64,000 nt of DNA. Origin: an uncultured Eubacteriales bacterium. GTDB taxonomy: Bacteria; Bacillota; Clostridia; Lachnospirales; Lachnospiraceae. This document shows positions 8,635-18,177 of the stretch, in pieces. The stretch covers positions 49,416 through 113,415 of the forward strand of contig CASDVE010000007.1 of assembly GCA_949284175.1 (NCBI GenBank), given 5' to 3'. A program made the translations under genes and the position numbers. Below the pieces are notes generated by a model. It saw only the letters and a list, made by a program, of their open reading frames with translations. It was not told the origin of the DNA and did no database searches. Position 1 is the stretch's first letter; every line of letters starts with the position of its first letter.

Positions 8635-10047
8635 ATGAGTAACGCAAATATAGAAGAAACAAAACACCAGCTAGACTTCATAGAAGAACTTCATGTTCGT
8701 CTTGAAGAAAAGGTGGCACAAACTGGAAAACGTCCAACTTATAAAGTTGTTAATTTTGGCTGTCAGATGAATGCAAAAGATGCAGAAAAACTGTCAGGAA
8801 TTTTAAAAAAGATTGGTTATGAAGAATCAGAAACAGAAGATGCTGATTTTGTATTATATAATACTTGTACGGTACGTGAAAATGCCAATTTAAAAGTATA
8901 TGGTAGACTTGGGCATTTAAAAACATTAAAAAAGAAAAATCCAGATATGCTTATTGCACTTTGTGGATGTATGATGCAAGAAGCAGATGTTGTAACAAAG
9001 ATTAAAGAAAGCTACCGTTTTGTTGATATTATTTTTGGAACACATAATGTATTCAAACTGGCAGAATTAATAAAAGCTAGACTTGATTCTGGAGAAATGA
9101 TTATTGACATTTGGAAAGATACAACAGAAATCGTAGAAGATCTCCCAGCGGAAAGAAAATATTCTTTCAAATGCGGTGTCAATATTATGTATGGATGCAA
9201 TAATTTCTGTACCTATTGTATTGTGCCTTATGTAAGAGGTCGTGAGAGAAGTCGTGAAATAGCTGACATTGTAAGAGAAGTAGAAGAGCTTGTTTCTGAT
9301 GGTGTTGTTGAAATTATGCTTTTAGGTCAAAATGTAAACTCTTATGGAAAAACTCTCGATCCACAAGTGAATTTTGCAGATCTATTAAGAGAACTTGACA
9401 AAATTGAAGGACTTGAAAGAATCCGATTCATGACACCACATCCAAAAGATATTACAGACGAGTTTATTGAAGTATTAGCAACTTCTAAAAAAGTATGCAA
9501 TCATTTGCACCTTCCTTTACAATCTGGAAGTTCTAGACTTTTACAGAAAATGAATCGTCATTATACAAAAGAACGTTACCTAGAAATTGTCGATCAGGTG
9601 AGAGCTCGCATTCCTGACATTGCTATTACAACCGACATTATTGTTGGATTTCCAGGAGAAACAGAAGAAGACTTCCTTGAAACTATGGATGTTGTAAGAA
9701 AAGCACAATATGATGGAGCCTTTACATTCATCTATTCTAAGAGAACAGGAACACCTGCTGCTGCTATGGAGAATCAAGTTCCAGAAGATGTTGTAAAAGA
9801 ACGCTTTGAACGGTTACTCGCCCTTGTTCAAGAGATTTCCGCAAAATCTCATGGTAAATTACAAGGTACAACACAGACGGTTCTTGTAGAAGAGGTGAAC
9901 CATCAGGATAATACCATGGTAACAGGAAGATTGACAAACAATACAACCGTTCATCTAAAAGGAACAGAACGAATGATTGGAAAAATCTTTAATGTAAAAT
10001 TAGTAGAGTCCAAAGGATTTTATTATATTGGGGAACTGGCTGAATAG
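8635..10047 (+). CDS. miaB: tRNA-2-methylthio-N6-dimethylallyladenosine synthase MiaB
   Basis: 470 aa. MiaB is a radical SAM methylthiotransferase that converts i6A37 to ms2i6A37 in tRNAs reading UNN codons. An N-terminal extension of about 35 residues precedes the UPF0004 domain, whose cluster cysteines are in NFGCQMN, YNTCTVRENA and LCGCMMQE. The radical SAM CxxxCxxC is in GCNNFCTYCIVPYVRGRERSR. A TRAM domain closes the C-terminus (about 400-465). The ATG has AAAGGAG upstream. miaA, which makes the substrate modification, lies 5 kb downstream behind mutS and mutL, a common clostridial grouping. Confidence 0.97.
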   Translation: MSNANIEETKHQLDFIEELHVRLEEKVAQTGKRPTYKVVNFGCQMNAKDAEKLSGILKKIGYEESETEDADFVLYNTCTVRENANLKVYGRLGHLKTLKKKNPDMLIALCGCMMQEADVVTKIKESYRFVDIIFGTHNVFKLAELIKARLDSGEMIIDIWKDTTEIVEDLPAERKYSFKCGVNIMYGCNNFCTYCIVPYVRGRERSREIADIVREVEELVSDGVVEIMLLGQNVNSYGKTLDPQVNFADLLRELDKIEGLERIRFMTPHPKDITDEFIEVLATSKKVCNHLHLPLQSGSSRLLQKMNRHYTKERYLEIVDQVRARIPDIAITTDIIVGFPGETEEDFLETMDVVRKAQYDGAFTFIYSKRTGTPAAAMENQVPEDVVKERFERLLALVQEISAKSHGKLQGTTQTVLVEEVNHQDNTMVTGRLTNNTTVHLKGTERMIGKIFNVKLVESKGFYYIGELAE

Positions 10048-10062
10048 TCAGTTCTCTTTTTT
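10031..10062 (+). terminator. Terminator overlapping the miaB stop
   Basis: GGGAACTG and CAGTTCTC pair around the stop codon and are followed by TTTTTT. Confidence 0.65.
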
Positions 10063-10129
10063 GCGTGAAAGACATATAAAAAATTTATCAAAAAATAGCG
10101 AAAGTTTCATTTTATTTCAAAACTTTTTA

Positions 10130-10138
10130 TGCTATACT
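10130..10138 (+). promoter_or_regulatory. Extended -10 promoter element upstream of mutS
   Basis: TGC directly before TATACT (10133-10138) forms an extended -10 element; no good -35 hexamer is seen. Confidence 0.4.
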
Positions 10139-10152
10139 GTAAACAATGTGTT

Positions 10153-10206
10153 CACGACTGGGTGAGCATATCATCATGCTCGTTCGGCTCGTTACTCACG
10201 TAAATA
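10153..10206 (+). repeat. AACGA/TCGTT-type intergenic hairpin repeat in the mutS leader
   Basis: Outer ACGA (10154-10157) and TCGT (10089+100 series, 10189-10192) bracket an inner GAGCAT/ATGCTC hairpin (10164-10169 with 10176-10181), followed by a GTAAA tail. The same architecture recurs at 47495-47595, and simpler versions occur at 12995-13017, 27074-27096 and 59590-59626. Confidence 0.45.
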
Positions 10207-10240
10207 AAAATTATGTATTATTTTAGAAATGAGGAACAAC

Positions 10241-12883
10241 ATGGCAAAATTGACTCCAATGATGGAACAATATTTTGAGATTAAAAAGAACTATCAAGAT
10301 TGTATCTTATTTTATCGTTTAGGTGATTTTTACGAAATGTTTTACGACGATGCAAAAACTGCATCAAAAGAATTAGAGATTACATTAACAGGAAAAGACT
10401 GTGGACAAGAAGAACGGGCACCGATGTGTGGGGTTCCTTATCATTCTTGTGAAGTTTATTTAAATAAATTAATTGAAAAAGGATATAAAGTTGCTATTTG
10501 TGAACAAGTAGAAGATCCAAAAAAATCAAAAGGAATTGTAAAACGTGATGTTATCCGAATCGTAACACCCGGCACTAATATGTCTTCTCAAACCCTTGAC
10601 GAAACAAAAAATAATTACTTAATGGCAATTTTTTTATTTGAACAGATTTATGGTATGGCACTGGTTGATATTTCCACTGGAGAATTTAAAGCAACACAAT
10701 TAGACGATACAAGTAAACTACTTGACGAAATCTATAAATTTTCTCCTGCTGAAATCATTTGCAATGAAGCAGTTTTTATGAGTACCTTACCACTAGATTT
10801 CATTCATGATAAACTAGGGACAGCAATTTCTCACGTGGATAGCAATTACTTCGATGAAGAATCTTGTCAATCCATGATGAAAGAACACTTTAAAGTGGAG
10901 AGTCTTGACGGCTTGGGATTACAAGAATATGAACTAGGTGCAATCGCTTCTGGAGCTTTATTAAAATATTTATATGAAACTCAAAAAAGTTCTCTTAGTC
11001 ATTTAATTACCATTACGCCATATTCTACAAGTTCTTACATGATTTTAGACAGTTCCACAAGAAGAAATCTGGAATTATGTGAAACACTTCGCGAAAAGCA
11101 AAAAAAAGGCTCACTCTTATGGGTATTAGATAAAACAAAAACTGCTATGGGAGCAAGACTTCTTAGAAATTATATCGAACAACCTCTCATTGCAAAAGAA
11201 CAGATTGAAGCCAGATTAACTGCCATTGAATCTTTAAATGCACAAGCGTTTGTCCGAGAAGAAATCAGAGAATATCTTCGTCCTATTTATGATATGGAAC
11301 GATTGATGACAAGAATTACATTCCGTACAGCCAATCCGAGGGATTTAATTTCTTTTAAAACATCATTACAATATCTTCCTTATATCAAAGAATTACTAAA
11401 TAACTTTAAAAGTGGACTTTTAAAAGAACTAGAAGATTCTCTAGATCCTTTGCAAGACATTTATGCACTCATTGAATCCGCCATTATAGACGATCCACCG
11501 ATTCCAATTCGTGAAGGTGGAATTATAAAGGATGGATTCAAAGAAGATATTGATATTTTAAAAAAAGCAAAGACCGATGGAAAGCAGTGGCTTGCTGATT
11601 TAGAAGCAAAAGAACGGGAAAAAACAGGAATTAAAAATTTAAAAATCAAATACAATAAAGTTTTTGGTTATTATTTAGAAGTGACAAATTCTTACAAAAA
11701 TCTTGTTCCTGATTACTTTATTCGCAGACAGACATTAGCAAATGCAGAACGCTACACAACAGAAGAGTTAAACAAACTAGCAGGTACGATTTTAGGGGCA
11801 GAAGATAAGCTATGTGCTTTAGAATATGAAACTTTTGTATTGATACGCGATACCATAGCAGAAGAAATCGAACGAGTACAAAGAACGGCTCATGCCATCG
11901 CACAAATTGATGTCTTTACTTCTCTTGCACTGGTAGCAGAGCGAAACCAATATGTTCGTCCAAAGTTAAATCAAAAAGGTGTGTTAGACATTAAAGATGG
12001 TCGCCATCCGGTTGTAGAAAAAATGATTGATCATGACCTATTTGTAGCAAATGACACGTACCTCGATCAAAAAGAGCATCGCATTTCCATTATTACCGGC
12101 CCTAATATGGCAGGAAAGTCAACGTATATGCGACAGACAGCCCTCATCGTGTTAATGGCTCAGATTGGAAGTTTTGTTCCAGCAAAAGAAGCCAATATTG
12201 GTATTGTGGATCGAATTTTTACTCGTGTCGGAGCATCGGATGATCTAGCATCTGGACAGAGTACCTTTATGGTGGAAATGAGTGAAGTTGCTAACATTTT
12301 AAGAAATGCTACCAAAAAGAGCCTTTTAATTCTTGATGAAATCGGACGTGGAACTTCTACCTTTGATGGACTCAGTATTGCTTGGGCAGTTGTTGAATAT
12401 ATCAGCAATGCTAAACTATTAGGAGCAAAGGCATTGTTTGCGACCCACTATCATGAATTGACAGAATTAGAAGGAAAACTAGCTAGTGTCAATAACTATT
12501 GCATTGCAGTTAAAGAACAAGGGGATGACATTATTTTCTTGAGAAAGATCATTAAAGGCGGTGCGGATAAGAGTTATGGTATACAAGTAGCTAGATTAGC
12601 AGGAATCCCAGAACTGGTTATTGAAAGAGCAAAGGAAATTGTATTAGAGTTAAGCGATCACGACATCGCTACGAAAGTAAAGGATATCCAAGTTTCTAAG
12701 AAATTAGAACAATATCAACCAGAAATGGTACAACTTTCCCTGTTCCCTGAAACAACGGAACAAAAAATAAGCAATCCAACGGAAGAAGAGGTTCTAACAA
12801 CACTTCGTCAAACGGATTTATCTCATATGACACCACTGGAAGCAATGAATTTACTATTTACACTACAAGGGAAATTATCATAA
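10241..12883 (+). CDS. mutS: DNA mismatch repair protein MutS
   Basis: 880 aa, full MutS1 length. MutS recognises base mismatches and small loops and recruits MutL. The mismatch-binding domain has the Phe-X-Glu motif in LGDFYEMFYDDA. The connector, lever and clamp domains follow. The ATPase domain has Walker A GPNMAGKST at about residue 620, LASGQSTFMVEM and LILDEIGRGTSTFDG, plus the signature THYHELTELE. The ATG at 10241 is chosen because GAGGA at 10231-10235 is correctly placed; the in-frame ATG 10229 overlaps that ribosome site. mutL follows after a 165-bp gap with its own leader. Confidence 0.97.
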   Translation: MAKLTPMMEQYFEIKKNYQDCILFYRLGDFYEMFYDDAKTASKELEITLTGKDCGQEERAPMCGVPYHSCEVYLNKLIEKGYKVAICEQVEDPKKSKGIVKRDVIRIVTPGTNMSSQTLDETKNNYLMAIFLFEQIYGMALVDISTGEFKATQLDDTSKLLDEIYKFSPAEIICNEAVFMSTLPLDFIHDKLGTAISHVDSNYFDEESCQSMMKEHFKVESLDGLGLQEYELGAIASGALLKYLYETQKSSLSHLITITPYSTSSYMILDSSTRRNLELCETLREKQKKGSLLWVLDKTKTAMGARLLRNYIEQPLIAKEQIEARLTAIESLNAQAFVREEIREYLRPIYDMERLMTRITFRTANPRDLISFKTSLQYLPYIKELLNNFKSGLLKELEDSLDPLQDIYALIESAIIDDPPIPIREGGIIKDGFKEDIDILKKAKTDGKQWLADLEAKEREKTGIKNLKIKYNKVFGYYLEVTNSYKNLVPDYFIRRQTLANAERYTTEELNKLAGTILGAEDKLCALEYETFVLIRDTIAEEIERVQRTAHAIAQIDVFTSLALVAERNQYVRPKLNQKGVLDIKDGRHPVVEKMIDHDLFVANDTYLDQKEHRISIITGPNMAGKSTYMRQTALIVLMAQIGSFVPAKEANIGIVDRIFTRVGASDDLASGQSTFMVEMSEVANILRNATKKSLLILDEIGRGTSTFDGLSIAWAVVEYISNAKLLGAKALFATHYHELTELEGKLASVNNYCIAVKEQGDDIIFLRKIIKGGADKSYGIQVARLAGIPELVIERAKEIVLELSDHDIATKVKDIQVSKKLEQYQPEMVQLSLFPETTEQKISNPTEEEVLTTLRQTDLSHMTPLEAMNLLFTLQGKLS

Positions 12884-12994
12884 AAAGAAAATAATGAAAA
12901 ATTCGAAACCAAATATTATTGAAATTGTATCTATTTATTCATAAAATTTTAAAACTTTTTTAGTATGATAGAATAGACTATACTCTTAAACTGA

Positions 12995-13017
12995 CAACGA
13001 TAAGTTATGATTCGTTG
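12995..13017 (+). repeat. Short CAACGA/TCGTTG hairpin in the mutL leader
   Basis: CAACGA (12995-13000) pairs with TCGTTG (13012-13017), and a GTAAATA tail follows before the mutL ribosome site. This matches the edge motif and tail of the repeats at 10153 and 47495. Confidence 0.4.
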
Positions 13018-13048
13018 CCTTGTGTAAATAACACTGGAAAGGAGAACT

Positions 13049-15112
13049 ATGGCACAGATACACGTTTTAGATCAACATACCATTAATCAGATCGCGGCAG
13101 GAGAAGTGATTGAAAGACCAGCCTCTGTTGTAAAAGAACTTGTGGAAAATGCAATTGATGCAGGTTCTAATGCGATTACAGTTGAAATTAAAGATGGTGG
13201 GATTTCTCTTATTCGTGTAACCGACAATGGAAAAGGGATTTTAAGAGATGAAGTCAAAATCGCATTTTTACGCCATGCCACCAGTAAAATAAAAACTGCC
13301 ACAGATCTACTCTATGTAAATTCTCTCGGATTTCGTGGAGAAGCACTTTCCAGTATTTCCGCAATTTCAAAAGTGGAACTTGTGACAAAAACTGATGGCA
13401 ATTTAACAGGGGTGCGTTATCAAATACATGGTGGAAAAGAAGCTGGATATGAAGAAATTGGTTGTCCAGAAGGAACAACCTTTTTAGTTCGGGATTTATT
13501 TTATAATGTCCCTGCTAGAAAGAAATTTTTAAAATCCGCATCAACAGAAGCATCCCACGTGGATACTTTGATGCAGAGAATTGCACTTTCTCATCCAAAT
13601 GTTTCTTTTAAATTCATCAATAACGGACAAATGAAGTTGCAAACGTCTGGAAACGGCAATTTAAAAGATATTATTTATCATATATACGGAAGAGATGCCG
13701 TACTTTCACTGATACCCATTCAAGCAGAAAACGAAATCTGCAAAATAGATGGTTTCGTGGGAAAACCGGTATTTTCTCGTGGTAATCGTGGCTTTGAAAA
13801 TTATTTTGTCAATGGACGTTTTATTAAAAATCAAATTATTACACAGGCCATTGAAGAAGCCTATAAAACTTTTACAATGGTGCATAAATATCCTTTTACA
13901 TCGCTGAATTTAACCATTGATAATTCTTTGATTGATGTCAACGTACATCCTGCAAAACTGGAAGTTCGTTTTCGAAATGGTGAGGAATTATTCTCCTTCA
14001 TCGCAGATACCATTCGGACTGCATTAAAAGAGCAAGAATTAATTCCGAATATTCCAGCGGTTATGACAAAGTCCTCCTTTGAGCAATCCTCTTCTAGTGG
14101 CAAAATGCTTGCAAGAGAAAAAAGTGCAGAACCATTTGAAAAGAGGAGAATACAAGAGGAACGAGAAAAAATTGCCCATGAAGGGAACTTTTTAAAAGAA
14201 TATGTACAGCCAATTAATCCATACTCTATAAAAAATCCTGAGGTTGGAGATCGGATCATCGAAACAGCAAAAGGACTTGTGGATCGTATGATACCAGATA
14301 AGATGCCAGAACGTTCCAAAACAGAAGATAATTTGAGCGAACAAGCTATCATCGAATCAGAAAAGCCAATAGAAGAAATAAGCTCTGAAATTCGTAATAT
14401 GGAACAGATAAAATCGATAGAGACCCTTGTAGAATCTCCAAAAAATTCCGTTCAGGAAAAAACTACTTATCCTATTGAACCGGAGATTTCGATTGTTGCC
14501 GAAGAGCAAGCAAGTTTCTTATCAGAAGTTGCAAAACAAAAGTACCGATTAATTGGTCAGCTCTTTCGCACTTACTGGCTTTTTGAATTCGATCACCAAC
14601 TCTACATTCTTGATCAGCACGCTGCTCATGAAAAGGTGAACTATGAAAAATTAATGAAAGATTATAAAAATCGAGAGATTTGTAGTCAACAACTTGCACC
14701 GCCAATTCTTTTGACGTTAACAATGCAAGAACAAACAATATTAGAACAATTTTCCTCTTATTTTGAAGAACTTGGTTTTTGTATTGAACCATTTGGAGGA
14801 AATGAATATAAAATTAGTGCTGTTCCTACTACTTTATATGGAATGGAAGATAAAGAGGCATTTCTCACATTACTGGATAGTATTTCAGAGGATACAGAAC
14901 TGGTTGATCCTGAAAAAATAACAGATCGCATTGCCACAATGGCTTGTAAGGCATCTGTAAAAGGAAATCAAAAACTTTCTTACCAAGAAGTAGAAGCTCT
15001 TATGGAACAGCTTATGGGACTTGAAAATCCTTACACTTGCCCTCATGGACGACCTACGATTATTTCCATGAGCCAAACAGAAATTGAAAAACGATTTAAA
15101 CGAATCCAATAA
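13049..15112 (+). CDS. mutL: DNA mismatch repair protein MutL
   Basis: 687 aa. The N-terminal GHKL ATPase carries ENAIDAG, the DNGKGI and GFRGEAL motifs and the transducer domain (to about 330). A long, low-complexity acidic linker (about 340-480) leads to the C-terminal dimerisation/endonuclease domain. That domain has the nuclease motif DQHAAHEKVNYEKL (DQHA-x2-E-x4-E), ACKASVKGN and CPHGRPT. These identify a MutL with intrinsic nicking activity, as expected in a bacterium without MutH. A GGAAAGGAG ribosome site precedes the ATG. miaA starts 11 bases after the stop, so the two are probably cotranscribed. Confidence 0.97.
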   Translation: MAQIHVLDQHTINQIAAGEVIERPASVVKELVENAIDAGSNAITVEIKDGGISLIRVTDNGKGILRDEVKIAFLRHATSKIKTATDLLYVNSLGFRGEALSSISAISKVELVTKTDGNLTGVRYQIHGGKEAGYEEIGCPEGTTFLVRDLFYNVPARKKFLKSASTEASHVDTLMQRIALSHPNVSFKFINNGQMKLQTSGNGNLKDIIYHIYGRDAVLSLIPIQAENEICKIDGFVGKPVFSRGNRGFENYFVNGRFIKNQIITQAIEEAYKTFTMVHKYPFTSLNLTIDNSLIDVNVHPAKLEVRFRNGEELFSFIADTIRTALKEQELIPNIPAVMTKSSFEQSSSSGKMLAREKSAEPFEKRRIQEEREKIAHEGNFLKEYVQPINPYSIKNPEVGDRIIETAKGLVDRMIPDKMPERSKTEDNLSEQAIIESEKPIEEISSEIRNMEQIKSIETLVESPKNSVQEKTTYPIEPEISIVAEEQASFLSEVAKQKYRLIGQLFRTYWLFEFDHQLYILDQHAAHEKVNYEKLMKDYKNREICSQQLAPPILLTLTMQEQTILEQFSSYFEELGFCIEPFGGNEYKISAVPTTLYGMEDKEAFLTLLDSISEDTELVDPEKITDRIATMACKASVKGNQKLSYQEVEALMEQLMGLENPYTCPHGRPTIISMSQTEIEKRFKRIQ

Positions 15113-15123
15113 GGGGCAGTATT

Positions 15124-16080
15124 ATGAAAAAACCTTTGATTATATTAACAGGTCCAACTGCTGTTGGAAAAACTTCCTTATCCATTCATTTGGCAAAAGC
15201 AATTGGTGGAGAAATTATATCCGCCGACTCCATGCAAATATACAAACATATGGATATTGGAACGGCCAAAATTCTTCCCGATGAAATGGATGGGATTCCC
15301 CATTATTTAGTGGATGAACTAGAACCGGATGATGAATTTAATGTTGTTCGCTTTCAGCATATGGCAAAAAAAGCAATGGAACAAATTTATAACAATGGAC
15401 ATATTCCGATTATTGTTGGAGGAACTGGATTTTATATTCAAGCCTTACTCTATGATATTGACTTTTCCAAACCAGAAGATGAAACACCATATAGAACTAT
15501 GTTGAGTCAATATGCAAAGGAACATGGAGCCATTGCCCTTCATCAAAAATTAAAAGAAATCGATCCTGTATCAGCAGAAAAGATTCATCCAAACAATGTA
15601 AAACGAGTGATTCGTGCCATTGAATACTTTGAGCAAACAGGAGAACCTATTTCTAAACATAATGAAATACAAGCAAAAAAAGAATCGCCCTATAACTTTC
15701 TCTATCTTGTCTTAACCCATGATCGAGAAGTTTTATATCATCGCATTGATCAAAGAGTGGATTGCATGATGGAGCAAGGATTAGAAGAAGAAGTGAAACA
15801 CCTTCTTAACATGGGATATTCAGAAGATCTTGTTTCCATGCAAGGACTTGGTTATAAAGAGTTTATCCCTTATTTTAAAGGAGAACGCACACTAGAAGAA
15901 GCTGTGTATATCTTAAAGCGAGATACAAGACATTTTGCAAAACGCCAACTCACATGGTTTAAACGAGAAAAGGATGTAACATGGCTTTCCAAAAAAGATT
16001 ATCCATCTGAGGATGTTTTATTAGAGCAGATTTTGACATATGCCGAAAAAAACAATATCATGATGCGAAATAGGGACTGA
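15124..16080 (+). CDS. miaA: tRNA dimethylallyltransferase MiaA
   Basis: 318 aa. MiaA adds the dimethylallyl group to A37 of tRNA, giving the substrate of MiaB. The P-loop GPTAVGKTSLSIHLA is at residues 8-22. It is followed by the DSMQIYKHMDIGTAK substrate loop, IIVGGTGFYIQALL, and the FAKRQLTWFKR tRNA-binding segment near the C-terminus. It is tightly spaced after mutL and before the PLP enzyme at 16100, consistent with one transcript. Confidence 0.97.
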   Translation: MKKPLIILTGPTAVGKTSLSIHLAKAIGGEIISADSMQIYKHMDIGTAKILPDEMDGIPHYLVDELEPDDEFNVVRFQHMAKKAMEQIYNNGHIPIIVGGTGFYIQALLYDIDFSKPEDETPYRTMLSQYAKEHGAIALHQKLKEIDPVSAEKIHPNNVKRVIRAIEYFEQTGEPISKHNEIQAKKESPYNFLYLVLTHDREVLYHRIDQRVDCMMEQGLEEEVKHLLNMGYSEDLVSMQGLGYKEFIPYFKGERTLEEAVYILKRDTRHFAKRQLTWFKREKDVTWLSKKDYPSEDVLLEQILTYAEKNNIMMRNRD

Positions 16081-16099
16081 AAGAAAGGAATGTCAAGAG

Positions 16100-17383
16100 A
16101 TGACAGATACAACAAAAGAATACTATAAAGAACTAGGAATTAGTGAGCAGGTGTATGACTTTTGCTCTAAAATAGAAGAAGACTTAAAAGAACGATTTAC
16201 AACCATTGATCGCATAACAGAATATAATCAATTAAAAGTGATCAAAGCTATGCAAAAGAACCAATTGAGTGAAGCTCATTTTGCTTCCACCACTGGCTAT
16301 GGATACAATGATATAGGACGTGAATGTTTAGAAGCGATTTATGCGGATATTTTCCATACCGAAGATGCTTTAGTCCGCCCTACGATCACTTGTGGAACTC
16401 ATGCCCTCAATGTGGCGTTATCCGGAAACTTGCGTCCAGGAGATGAATTGTTATCTCCAGCAGGGAAGCCATACGACACACTAGAAGAAGTCATTGGGAT
16501 TCGTGAATCCAAAGGTTCTTTAAAAGAATATGGAGTTTCTTACCGTCAAGTGGATCTATTGCCAGATGGCACTTTTGACTATGAAAACATCAAAAAAGCC
16601 ATCAATGAAAAAACAAAACTCGTTACGATTCAACGCTCCAAAGGATACCAGACAAGACCTACCTTTTCTGTAAAACAGATTGGAGAGTTAATTCATTTTA
16701 TAAAAGAAATCAAACCAGATGTTATTTGTATGGTGGACAACTGTTATGGAGAATTTGTGGAAGAAATCGAACCTTCTGATGTAGGAGCGGATATGGTGGT
16801 TGGATCCCTCATTAAAAATCCAGGTGGTGGGCTTGCTCCAATTGGGGGATACATTGCAGGACGAAAAGACTGCGTGGAAAATGCGTCTTATCGTTTGACA
16901 ACACCAGGGCTTGGAAAAGAAGTTGGTGCTACCTTAGGTATTACTTCTCAATTTTTACAAGGGTTATTTTTAGCCCCTCAAACAGTAAATGGTGCATTAA
17001 AGGGTGCTATCTTTGCCGCAAACATTTATGAAAAATTAGGGTTTAAAGTTGTTCCAAATGGGACAGAATCAAGACATGATATTATTCAAGCGGTGGAATT
17101 TGGAAATCCAGAAGGTGTTATCGCATTTTGTGAAGGAATCCAAGCTGCTGCTCCTGTGGATAGCTTTGTTCGCCCTGAGCCATGGGCAATGCCAGGTTAT
17201 GACAGCGATGTTATTATGGCAGCAGGTGCCTTTGTGTCCGGTTCTTCCATCGAACTGAGTGCCGATGCCCCAATTAAACCTCCTTATGCCGTTTATTTTC
17301 AAGGAGGACTTACATGGTATCATGCAAAATTTGGTATTATGATGTCACTGGAGCGAGTAAAAAACGTTCTTCCAGTCTTTTAA
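16100..17383 (+). CDS. Methionine gamma-lyase family PLP protein (YnbB / 'aluminium resistance' family)
   Basis: 427 aa. The whole chain fits the Met_gamma_lyase family of fold-type I PLP enzymes, often labelled aluminium resistance protein, usually found next to miaA in Clostridia and bacilli. The likely Schiff-base lysine is in VVGSLIKNPGGGLAPIGGYIAG; ICMVDNCYGEF carries the PLP-contacting aspartate. TGYGYNDIGRE and RPTITCGTHALN lie in the cofactor-binding N-terminal half. The true substrate is not established for most members, so the lyase name is by family only. It starts 19 bases after miaA. Confidence 0.85.
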   Translation: MTDTTKEYYKELGISEQVYDFCSKIEEDLKERFTTIDRITEYNQLKVIKAMQKNQLSEAHFASTTGYGYNDIGRECLEAIYADIFHTEDALVRPTITCGTHALNVALSGNLRPGDELLSPAGKPYDTLEEVIGIRESKGSLKEYGVSYRQVDLLPDGTFDYENIKKAINEKTKLVTIQRSKGYQTRPTFSVKQIGELIHFIKEIKPDVICMVDNCYGEFVEEIEPSDVGADMVVGSLIKNPGGGLAPIGGYIAGRKDCVENASYRLTTPGLGKEVGATLGITSQFLQGLFLAPQTVNGALKGAIFAANIYEKLGFKVVPNGTESRHDIIQAVEFGNPEGVIAFCEGIQAAAPVDSFVRPEPWAMPGYDSDVIMAAGAFVSGSSIELSADAPIKPPYAVYFQGGLTWYHAKFGIMMSLERVKNVLPVF

Positions 17384-17437
17384 AAACCAAAATTCTTTCT
17401 TGTACTTTGGAGAGTAGGAAAGAAGGTTTGAAAGTTT

Positions 17438-18139
17438 ATGTATAGGACAATGAAAGAGATCCCAAAAGAGGAGCGACCTTATGAAAAATGCCAAAAAAAT
17501 GGGGTGCATTCTTTGACAGATCATGAATTACTCTCTGTCATCCTCCGCACTGGCACAAAAAATTGTACGGTAATGGAGTTGGCAGAAAAGATTTGTTCTG
17601 CTCACCCGATTCATCATGGTATTTTGGGACTTCCCTATCTTTCTTATGAACATCTTACAAAGATAAAAGGAGTTGGACCAGTAAAAGCAGTTCAAGTGTT
17701 ATGTATCGCTGAACTAGCCAAAAGACTGTCCGCTTCCAAAGCAAAAGAGCGTCTTAAGTTGATGACACCTTCTGCTATCGCCAATTACTATATGGAATCC
17801 ACAAGGTATTTAACAAAAGAACATTTGATGATTTTACTGCTTGATAGCAAAAATTGTCTGATCAAAGATTCCATTTTATCCATTGGCACAATCAATGCCT
17901 CTTTAATCAGCCCAAGAGAAATTTTTTTAGAGGCATTACACTATGAAGCCGTTAATATTATTTTGATTCACAATCATCCATCAGGAGATTCCACGCCTAG
18001 CCATCAAGACATTCAAGTGACAAAACGAATTGCACAGGCGGGAAAACTTTTAGGCATTCAACTTGTGGATCACATCATTTTAGGAGAACATCAGTATACA
18101 AGTCTTTTTGAACAAGGATTATTGAACTCTGATTGTTAA
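17438..18139 (+). CDS. radC: RadC family JAMM/MPN protein
   Basis: 233 aa. It has an N-terminal helix-hairpin-helix (LTKIKGVGPVKAVQVL, about 70-85) and a C-terminal JAB1/MPN metalloprotease-like domain. The zinc motif is complete in IHNHPSGDSTPSHQDIQVT (HxHPSG-x7-8-D), with an upstream glutamate near the ISPREIF segment. The early name implied DNA repair, but the biochemical role is unresolved. Its position directly before mreB is conserved in many Firmicutes. Confidence 0.93.
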   Translation: MYRTMKEIPKEERPYEKCQKNGVHSLTDHELLSVILRTGTKNCTVMELAEKICSAHPIHHGILGLPYLSYEHLTKIKGVGPVKAVQVLCIAELAKRLSASKAKERLKLMTPSAIANYYMESTRYLTKEHLMILLLDSKNCLIKDSILSIGTINASLISPREIFLEALHYEAVNIILIHNHPSGDSTPSHQDIQVTKRIAQAGKLLGIQLVDHIILGEHQYTSLFEQGLLNSDC

Positions 18140-18177
18140 TTTCTTGCCTTTATAAAAAAAGAAAGGGGTTTTTATAA

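Noticed and set aside
13861..14352. 163-codon minus-strand frame inside mutL
   Set aside because: It mirrors the low-complexity linker of MutL; no start signal and no protein-like pattern.
17386..17428. Possible hairpin between the PLP enzyme gene and radC
   Set aside because: Pairing (AACC...TTCTTTC with GAAAGAA...GGTT) is interrupted and has no T tract; too weak to list as a terminator.
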